From NCBI GenBank assembly GCA_002163975.1, contig CP019636.1:1613001-1677000 (forward strand): a stretch of DNA of 64,000 nt, in the 5' to 3' direction. The DNA is from Nostocales cyanobacterium HT-58-2. Its GTDB lineage: Bacteria > Cyanobacteriota > Cyanobacteriia > Cyanobacteriales > Nostocaceae. Positions 6,689-13,315 of this stretch are shown here, piece after piece (the stretch's first letter is position 1; every line of letters starts with the position of its first letter). The translations under genes were made by a program, and so were the position numbers. The notes below the pieces were generated by a model. That model saw only the letters and a list, made by a program, of their open reading frames with translations, did no database searches and was not told where the DNA came from.

Positions 6689-9049
6689 TCATGAGCCAGC
6701 GCTGCAGGAGGGTTTCCCTCCGCAGGCGACTGGCGTCCCCACGGCTAGAAGCCGATGGGCTTTCTGCTTTAATTGTTGTAAACAGAAGATGGATTGAGTT
6801 TGGTTGTGTTGAATATATGGTTCATTAATAAAATGACCTTCATGAGTTGCATCATTTAAGATGACAGATTCATGAGTGCGGATCACGTACTGAATAATTG
6901 ATTCAGGCAGTCGATTTGCTGTGGGGATAGATTGTAACACTTGCGTAGCACAGACATCCTCACCCTCCGGGTTCAGCAGTTTGCTTATGCCGGGGAACCC
7001 TTTCGCCAGTTCCTCAACGGGGGGAACCCCCGCACCGGACTGGCTCACCACCGCAACTGCTTCACCATCATTGAGTTCACAAGAAGCTTGGATCACCCAT
7101 TCTCCTAAGTTTTCCAAAATCAGAAATCCAGTTTGTGCGCCAGCATTTTCAATTAAGACTTTCATCAAATAACTGAGCAACTGATCCAGTTCAATCTCAC
7201 TTGAAATTGCTTGGGATGCTTTTAGTACCGCCGCTAGATCAAAAGCGATGGGTGAACTATTAGAAGTCGTTTTAGAAGCTTTGGGAATTGGTGTCGTGTG
7301 AGTTACGTTTGATGGTTGAGGAAATAGCTGCGGATAGCGAGTTTCTAAATCTCTGACCTTTGCAGTTGCTCCCCAACGCTCATAGCAGTAGTGAGCTTCT
7401 TTCATGTAAGTTTGGGCAAACTTTTCTCGACCTCGCGCCAAATAATGTTTTGCAGCCAATTCATAAGCTAACGCTTCTTCTTGGATATATCCATTTTCTC
7501 TGGCTCCTTGGATAGCTTGTTCGTAAAATTCTTCTGCCTCAAAAAACTGACCTAGAACTCTTGCCGTCTCTGCTTGCAGCAAATGATATTTATGTAAATG
7601 ATTCATTGGCGCATAACTTGCCCAGTGTTTGATTTTCTCTTGGTTAGCACTAACGTTTTTGATAATTTCCGCCTGTGCTTGAGCGTCGATTTCTGGGTAT
7701 GTTGCAAGTCTTGCTAGAGAGTCATATAGGTAGTACAAAGGATAAAGGGCTGTCCCTCTTGCTTTGAGTAAATGTCTTTTCGCTTTCCTCCCGTTTTGAA
7801 GTGCTTGAGAATAATCAGAAAATAGATAGCAGAGGAAAAGTTTATTGAAATGTACGAGAAAAATTACTGCTCCATCTGTTTCATGCTGTGGCAGTCTAAA
7901 TTCCTCATTGTAAGCTTCGCCAATTAGACGAGTGAGACTGACAGAACGTCCCATTAAATTTAAGACGGACTGGTGAAATATTTGATTCCAAGCAAGTGGA
8001 GTTTCTTGTTTAATTTGATGAATTGCTTCACCATAAGTTCTCAATTCGTGTTCAAGTTCCACGAGTTCCTTGCCAGCAATAAAGGATTGTAGATTGTAAG
8101 TGTGAGCGCAATAGGCGGCAAACTCTAAATCTCCAGTTTCTAGCCCACTTTGATAACCTTCTGGTAATTGCTGGGATGTTTCTTTAATATGTTCTTTCCA
8201 GTGGATAATGAAGACATATACAATGAAAAATGTCTTAGCTGTGAGTGAATGAGTATGAGACTGTGACAACAGCCTCAAAGCCAGTTGTCCAAATTGGTAG
8301 CCTGACTCGATATTCCCAACCATTCCACAAAGAATTAACCCAAAGTTGGCATAGGCAAAACCAGAGGTAAACGCATTGCCATACTGAATTGACAAGTTGA
8401 CCTGTTTCGCTGCTAATAGCGGCATCAATTCAGGAGCAGCTATTTGAGCAGCAATCATGATGCTTGATAGAATGCGCATCGCCGCTAACTTTTCCGGCTC
8501 AGTCATTTCAGGTAAATGGCTTAAGTTTGCAATCGGCTGATTGCCAACAAGTGATGTAATTGTGTCTAGCTCTATCTGAATATTTGACTGACTTGGCTGT
8601 TTGGGAAAACTGATTCCCAATTGCTGTAAAACTTGCAATGCAGTATCGATCGCTTTTAATGGCTGACTTTGCGCCATATCAGTTTGAATTTTGACTTCAT
8701 AAGCTTTAACGATGTCGAGAATATTTTTGGCTTCTTGCACAATGATCGCCACCCAGTATTCTACCTGCTCAAAATCGCCACACAAGTACTCAACTTCTGT
8801 TGTTTCTAAATATAAATCTAACGACAGTTCATAATTGGTTTGCCAGCTAGAAGCTGCTAGCCAAACTCTTGCTCTGGCTAAATATTTTTTCGCCATACTA
8901 TAAGCGATCGCTGCTTTTGCTTTCTGACCTGCGATTAAATTTAATTTGGCAATTTCATTTCGTTCAGATTGATTGCTAACAAGCTCAATCCCATGATTCA
9001 AATGATCAACAATTTCAAATAGATGACAAGGGGATGTGATTCTGAACAA
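6689..9049 (-). pseudogene. C-terminal fragment of a giant Ser/Thr kinase-ATPase-GAF protein (helical repeat and GAF parts)
   Basis: From HLFEIVDHLNHG onward this frame matches the long helical/TPR-like middle region of cyanobacterial trifunctional kinase-ATPase-sensor proteins. It then enters a GAF domain (FDLAAVLKASQAISSEIELDQLL). The first residues (MFRITSPC) are a frameshifted reading of the ATPase part, so its apparent start is not real. The last about 30 residues (from LQQLKQ) are encoded by the left end of the tnpB element; the true gene breaks at SIFCL. The GAF part carries an in-frame repeat insertion near 6965-7065. No histidine-kinase domain remains. Confidence 0.85.
6965..7065. 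repeat. Dispersed palindromic repeat inserted in frame in the GAF region
   Basis: The usual family sequence runs from ELNDGE straight into VCATQVLQSIP, but here about 33 extra codons intervene. That DNA shares GGGGAACCCTTTC and the preceding TTGCTTATGCC with the copy at 10013-10042 and part of the cluster near 13040. It also contains GGGGGGAACCCCC palindromes. Exact edges are estimates because I had no alignment. Confidence 0.6.
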
Positions 9050-9850
9050 AACACCCGCACAAACGATTGAAAAATGCGATTGAAGCGGTTTTGAGCTTCA
9101 GTTGCTCCAACTTCTGGTACGGGCGGTTGTTTGCCAATAATCAATTCAACTTCTGGGATCACATCAATGATGATTTGTCCGTTGCTTCCCAATGCTGTAA
9201 GCAGGCGCGATCGCCACTGTTGCACCTGGTCGTCTGATTCACCAAGCAGTTGCTGCACCAATTTTTGCAAGGCAGATGCGATCGCGCTGTAGGGGATATT
9301 GCGCTGAAATTGATCAAATTTACCAGAGATAAAATAGCCACGCTTTTGAGTGATTGGTTTATAAATTTCTTGCACTAATGCTGATTTTCCAATTCCAGCA
9401 TAGCCAGATACCAACATCATCTCGACTTTATTGAGGATTGAGTTGTTTGTTTGTTCCTGTTCTGAAGTTTTTTGTGCATAGTTTTGTGAAGAAGCAACGC
9501 GATGAAAAGCCGCCAGCAACATTGCAACTTCCTTGTCCCTTCCATACAGTTTTTGTGGAATTTGGAACTGATCCCGAACGTCTTGAAGACCCAGTTGAAA
9601 GCTATCAATTTGAGAGATTTCCTCTAATTGGTGAGTACAAATTTCTAAATCCGCTTTGATTCCCCAAGCACTTTGATAGCGATCTTCCGCGTTTTTCGCC
9701 ATCAGTTTGACAATAATATCTGAAACTGGTTTGGGAATCGTTGCATTCAACTCATGAGGCGGAGGTGGCTGTTTGGCGATATGACAATGGACTAGCTCAA
9801 GTATGTCGTTTGTGGGAAACGGCAGATGTCCAGTTAGAAGTTCGTAGAAC
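8998..9850 (-). pseudogene. Middle fragment of the same giant kinase gene (kinase C-lobe end and AAA ATPase start)
   Basis: From 9850 leftwards the minus strand encodes TFYELLTGHLPFPTNDILEL, the end of the kinase lobe. It continues with ELNATIPKPVSDIIVKLMAKNAEDRYQSA, then the linker and AAA ATPase module with Walker A VSGYAGIGKSALV. An ATG at 9750 gives an artificial start. The frame is lost after FCSESHPLVIYL near 9020: the expected Walker B region and the following roughly 200-270 residues are absent. The next recognisable segment (HLFEIVDHL) begins a few bases later in another frame, so an internal out-of-frame deletion occurred. Confidence 0.85.
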
Positions 9851-9855
9851 GTTAC

Positions 9856-10269
9856 CGAAAATTTTGGGTCTAAAGCCTCGCCCTTCTAGGGAGACTTTAT
9901 GCAACAATAAAACACAGCGGTAATGCGCACATAAAAAAGGCGAAGTAGGTAAGCGCGGACAGCTCCTGATCCGGAAAGAAAGGTAGCAAAAATCCAAGAT
10001 CTTGTACCGCCACTTGCTTTATGCCGGGGAACCCTTTCAGCAGTCGCCTGCGGAGGGATACCCTCCAAAGAGCGCTGCTTCACCCCCGCAGTGGCTCACA
10101 AATGTGGGAGTAAAAGTAAGAAATAGAATAAACCTTTTCAAACGCGGTCGGGCAGTCCGTGTACGCTTGTGGACGTATCCAAACGGGGATATTTGAATGC
10201 CTGCATTTGAGTATCTAGGGAGGACGGTTGAAGCAAGAATCCTCATGCCTTTAGGCCCAGGAGTGTCAA
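9856..10269 (+). mobile_element. 414-bp non-autonomous IS200/IS605-like element (MITE) interrupting the kinase gene
   Basis: The plus-strand left flank ends in TTAC (9852-9855) and the element ends in GGAGTGTCAA (10260-10269), the same ten terminal bases as the tnpB element. Near the left end, arms AAAGCCTCGCCC and GGGAGACTTT form a hairpin with a TTCTA loop; near the right end a CCTCATGCCTTTAGGCCCAGG hairpin occurs. Joining 9855 to 10270 restores GGT GTA ACG TTC TAC GAA (G-V-T-F-Y-E) on the minus strand, exactly the kinase consensus. No intact protein is encoded. The inside carries a dispersed palindromic repeat (about 10013-10095). Confidence 0.8.
10013..10095. repeat. Dispersed GC-rich palindromic repeat
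   Basis: The stretch contains GCCGGGGAACCCTTTCAGCA, then GTCGCCTGCGGAGGG and ACCCTCCAAAGAGCGCTGC. Related words recur at 6690-6740, 6981-7045 and 12935-13090, so this is one member of a local repeat family. Confidence 0.65.
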
Positions 10270-10869
10270 ACCCAGAGAGTAAAAATCAGTGCGGTAATCA
10301 AGCAAACGGTTCATCCGCCCTGTTTGCTCTGGAGATAAATAGGCAAGGGTTCCTTCTAAAGCATAGTGGCTCTTGAAAGTCGGATTAGTGCGGTTAAATT
10401 GAGTGGCAATTCCGAAGTCAATAATTTTGACAACGCCAGTATCCGGATTGAGGACGATGTTTCCAGGATTGATATCTTTATGGATGACATTGGCTGCATG
10501 GATTCTGCCCAGAATATCGGTAAGGTTGATAGCAAGACGCAAAAAAGCAGATAAGGGCATCGGGCAGAAGTCTGGACGCTTGTACATCCATTGCTCCAGA
10601 GACTCTCCACCAAAGTCTTCTAAAAGAATGACGAGTGTACGTTGATAGTCCTGTTGGCTGTATGCCTTGACTACCCCTTCCAGGTTAAAAGAACTGGTAA
10701 TTTTATATTCTTGTCTGTAGCGAGTTAGTTCTTGAAGAGAGGGATAATCTTGCTTGAGCATTTTCACAATGATAGCTCGATTATCTCTCACTCTGATACC
10801 CCGATACACCAGAGATGCCGAACTCTCATAGATTTTGCTTTGGATGACAACTCCAGGCAGGGCAATCAT
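10243..10869 (-). pseudogene. N-terminal kinase-domain fragment of a giant Ser/Thr kinase-ATPase-GAF gene
   Basis: Starting at 10869 (ATG), this encodes a protein-kinase fold: the AIIVKML lysine, catalytic loop VIHKDINPGNIVL, VKIIDFGIA (DFG) and GTLAYLSPEQTGRMN activation segment, then DFYSLG. The natural reading continues at 9850. The residues after DFYSLG (LTLLGLKA and stop) are encoded by the inserted 414-bp element. The catalytic loop is HKD rather than HRD, which I recall as normal in this family. With the insertion, the deletion near 9020 and the C-terminal loss, the gene is dead as a full-length protein. Confidence 0.88.
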
Positions 10870-11289
10870 TGTGATTTTTTCCGATGAGTATCGTGAGCCA
10901 CATCACCGATTATACAGTTTGTGATTTCGTTTCATTACAGTAATAAATAATACATAAATCGAAATATGTCACTGTAATGAAAAAATGAACAGCGATTGAT
11001 CTGTTGATAACATTCTTAATAATCACCCCGCCGAGAGTATAACACGTAAGCGGTTAAGCACCTTCATTGGGTTTGAAACTGTAACTGAATTCATGGACAA
11101 AGCTACCTAATGAGATTGACAAACTTCTTGCCCTAGTGAAATAAAACAGCCCTTCCCGGTGCTTGCCTCACTAGATAACGACACTACCAAATCGTATTGT
11201 GAGGCGTTCTCTCAGGAGCTAACAAAACCCTGCTGTCTTGCCAAAATGAATCAATATCTGAGATTCATAAAACTTCGCGGTAAGCAAAG
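10870..11289. other. 420-bp spacer upstream of the broken kinase gene
   Basis: AT-rich sequence likely to contain the old kinase promoter. The words CATTACAGT and CACTGTAATG near 10932-10980 form a weak inverted pair. No gene or RNA is recognised. Confidence 0.45.
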
Positions 11290-11319
11290 CAGTAGGTCAG
11301 GCATATGCTTAACCTACTG
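11290..11319 (-). terminator. Hairpin downstream of petJ
   Basis: CAGTAGGT at 11290-11297 pairs with ACCTACTG at 11312-11319, and the stem extends inward with about one mismatch around GCATATGC. It lies 28 bp past the petJ stop. The downstream T-tract on the minus strand is weak, so termination is likely but not certain. Confidence 0.55.
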
Positions 11320-11347
11320 TTTAGCAAACAATAGCTAAATTTTCCCT

Positions 11348-11683
11348 TTACTTCCAGCCTTTATCGGCTTGTCCAAGCACATATGCCGCTACATCTTCGA
11401 TTTGCTCAGGTTTTAAACGACCTTTGAAGGCTGGCATGGCATTTTTACCATTTGTCACTTGGGCGATAATGGCTTCTTCTGAGTACATACCGTACTTTTC
11501 CAAAGCTTCTTTTTTCAAGTTTTTGTTAGCTTGAACCAAGTTCTTTCCAGCCGCATGACAAGAAGCGCAATTGGTACTGAAGACTTTGGCTCCTTTAACA
11601 GCATCTGCTGCTAAAGCTGGACGATTAAAGACAAAGGTGACAATTGCTACGATCAACAACAATACTGAAAAAATCTTTTTCAT
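11348..11683 (-). CDS. petJ: Cytochrome c6
   Basis: Soluble luminal electron carrier between cytochrome b6f and photosystem I, or to the terminal oxidase. The 111-residue precursor has an N-terminal signal peptide with predicted cleavage after ALA (residue 25). The haem motif CASCH is at residues 39-43, and the probable axial methionine is M83 in [10 protein letters not shown]. The C-terminus [16 protein letters not shown] is typical of cytochrome c6. The gene stands alone, followed by a hairpin. Copper control is known for petJ in other cyanobacteria, but I see no diagnostic site. A CATTCT-AG-AGAATG inverted repeat sits at 11709-11722 upstream. Confidence 0.95.
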   Translation of the reverse strand: MKKIFSVLLLIVAIVTFVFNRPALAADAVKGAKVFSTNCASCHAAGKNLVQANKNLKKEALEKYGMYSEEAIIAQVTNGKNAMPAFKGRLKPEQIEDVAAYVLGQADKGWK

Positions 11684-12077
11684 CCCGTGTTCTCTCTACG
11701 AAAAGGCGCATTCTAGAGAATGTCCTTCATAATTCTGGGGTTTATAGTGCATATCGTCAAAAGACAGGCTGTCAAATTTCCAAATTGATTTACAAACTTA
11801 TGAAGAAAGACAGAAGGCAGTCAATTGAGACATTGCTATGTGTGGGTTAGAGCAAGAGATGTTTGGATGACGTCGCATTGGACTAACATGAAACTGCTGA
11901 GTCGGAAGAAAAAGATGGAGAATGCTGCTCGTAACACGTAGTACTCCATGTAGTACTCTGTTAAGTTGAACATGATAGTTTGAGACTGACGTGAGGACAC
12001 GTGGAAATCTCTGCTGACACGGGGATATATCGGCGTCTTCAGAAGCTGCACCTTCATCCCGATATTCAGATCTAAGT
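11684..12077. other. Divergent intergenic region between petJ and the thioesterase gene
   Basis: It should hold both promoters. The one visible element is the inverted repeat CATTCT-AG-AGAATG at 11709-11722, 26 bases upstream of the petJ start; a role as an operator is only a guess. No other gene is supported. Confidence 0.45.
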
Positions 12078-12872
12078 ATGACAACCAGGCAAACATTTCA
12101 TTCTTGGGTGACGTGCCCACAACCTAACCCTCAAGCTTTTTTGCGTTTATTCTGTCTTCCTTACGCAGGTGGTAGCTCTCTGATTTTTCGTACATGGTCT
12201 AACAGTCTACCTACGACTGTTGAGGTGTGTCCTATTGAACTGGCAGGACGGGGAACACAGATGAAGTCGGCTCCATTCACGCGGCTAGAACCTCTCGTTC
12301 AAGCCATTGTTCCTGTTCTCAAACCACATTTAGACAAGCCGTTTGCCTTCTTTGGTCACAGTATGGGCGCGTTGCTCAGCTTTGAAATTGCTCGTCAACT
12401 CCGCAGAGAATATGGTATTGTTCCAGACCAACTGTTTGTGTCTGGTCGGCGTGCTCCTCAAATCCCTAACCCAAAGCCCCCTATGCACGCGTTGCCAGAG
12501 TCTAAGTTCAAACAGGAACTGCGCCGTCTAAATGGGACACCTGAAGCAGTGTTGGAAAATGCCGAACTGATGCAACTTCTTGTTCCAATTTTACGAGCAG
12601 ACTTTGCAGTTCTGGAAACTTATGTCTACAATACCGAGCCACCACTTCACTGTCCTATCACTGTTTTCGGTGGTTTACAAGATCAAGAAGCTAGTTACGA
12701 AGAACTCCAAGCTTGGCAAAAGCAGACAACTGCTGCATTCTTAATACAAATGTTCCCTGGCAATCATTTCTTCTTGCACTCAGCCCAATCACTCCTACTA
12801 CAGTACCTTTCCCAAGAGCTACACCGAATGACAGGATTTCAAGGTGAAAGCCCATCAGTATCTGGCTCGTAG
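12078..12872 (+). CDS. Type II thioesterase (alpha/beta hydrolase)
   Basis: A 264-residue type II thioesterase of the kind that removes aberrant acyl groups from carrier proteins of NRPS/PKS assembly lines. It has LFCLPYAGGSS near the N-terminus and the nucleophile elbow GHSMG with S95. The probable acid is D202 (GGLQDQE) and the catalytic base H230 (PGNHFFLH). PIELAGRG is also typical. No NRPS or PKS gene is in the window, so it is an orphan here and may serve a cluster elsewhere. The 3' side runs into a repeat-rich zone. Confidence 0.9.
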   Translation: MTTRQTFHSWVTCPQPNPQAFLRLFCLPYAGGSSLIFRTWSNSLPTTVEVCPIELAGRGTQMKSAPFTRLEPLVQAIVPVLKPHLDKPFAFFGHSMGALLSFEIARQLRREYGIVPDQLFVSGRRAPQIPNPKPPMHALPESKFKQELRRLNGTPEAVLENAELMQLLVPILRADFAVLETYVYNTEPPLHCPITVFGGLQDQEASYEELQAWQKQTTAAFLIQMFPGNHFFLHSAQSLLLQYLSQELHRMTGFQGESPSVSGS

Positions 12873-13116
12873 CACGGTGAGACACACCGAAACTCATAAC
12901 GCTTGGGAGCCACTGCGTTGGTGAGGCAACGCTGCAGGAGGTGAGACCAGTGCTGCAGGAGGGTTTCCCTCCGTAGGCAACTGGCGAACCCGTTCGCGTA
13001 GCGTCTCCGCTAGGAGAAGGGATTTCCCTCCGTAGGCGATTGCCGAAAGGGTTCCCCGACTTGTTCGCGCAGCGTCTCCGTAAGGAGAAGCATGTGGCGT
13101 GGAGAAACCGACCGCT

Positions 13117-13190
13117 GTTTAATTGGGGAAACCCAATTAGATAAGTTGATTCGCTGAAGCAAGAATCCCGCCTCTTCAAGGGGTGCTTGA
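13117..13190 (+). mobile_element. Right-end relic of a tnpB element
   Basis: TTTAATTGGGGAAACCCAAT and GATAAGTTGATTCGCTGA encode GETQLDKLIR and a stop, the same tail as the complete TnpB (GETQLDKLIH). The relic continues with AGCAAGAATCCCGCC, like the end of the complete element. No left end or nuclease body remains. It shows that a second copy of the same family once lay here. Confidence 0.72.
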
Positions 13191-13214
13191 ATTCTCTAGC
13201 TAAGCTCTCAAATG

Positions 13215-13250
13215 TCAAGAGTCCACTCCAGACCAGAGGAACTCTTGAGT
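13215..13250 (+). terminator. Hairpin between the thioesterase and autokinase genes
   Basis: TCAAGAGTCC and GGAACTCTTGA form an inverted pair around a 13-15 nt loop. On the plus strand it is followed by a T-rich stretch (GTTTTGATTCTT), so it could stop plus-strand transcription. It may also serve the minus-strand gene. Confidence 0.4.
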
Positions 13251-13315
13251 TTTGATTCTTAACTATCGACGACTCTCACAAGTCCGACGTGCAATTTTCA
13301 TGCGTCAAATCTGAC

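Larger units (their letters stand above)
5331..6777 (-). mobile_element. IS200/IS605-like (IS1341-type) element carrying only tnpB
   Basis: On the minus strand the left end follows TTAC (plus-strand GTAA at 6778-6781) and the right end finishes GGAGTGTCAA (plus-strand 5331-5340). This matches the IS608-type rule of TTAC target and TCAA right end. Subterminal hairpins are visible at both ends: 5339-5359 (perfect 10-bp arms) and about 6735-6760 (arms GCCCATCGGC/GCCGTGGGG). No tnpA is present. The element lies in the GAF region of a giant kinase gene. Sequence beyond its right end does not continue that gene, so flanking DNA was lost. Boundaries are inferred. Confidence 0.78.
12873..13315. other. 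Repeat-rich spacer with IS relic
   Basis: Contains several members of the local palindromic repeat family (about 12935-13090, with words GCTGCAGGAGGGTTTCCCTC and CGCGTAGCGTCTCCG), a tnpB right-end relic (13117-13190) and a hairpin (13215-13250). The minus-strand frame across it encodes only repeat-derived peptide. Confidence 0.65.

Noticed and set aside
9886..10246. Short frames inside the 414-bp element
   Set aside because: They are encoded by repeat and element-end sequence; none matches a transposase, and the surrounding gene makes sense only without the element.
12691..13218. Minus-strand 175-residue frame
   Set aside because: It runs antisense to the thioesterase and through palindromic repeats; its peptide (for example GTPVAYGGKPSCS-like) is repeat-derived and recurs at the end of the broken kinase frame.
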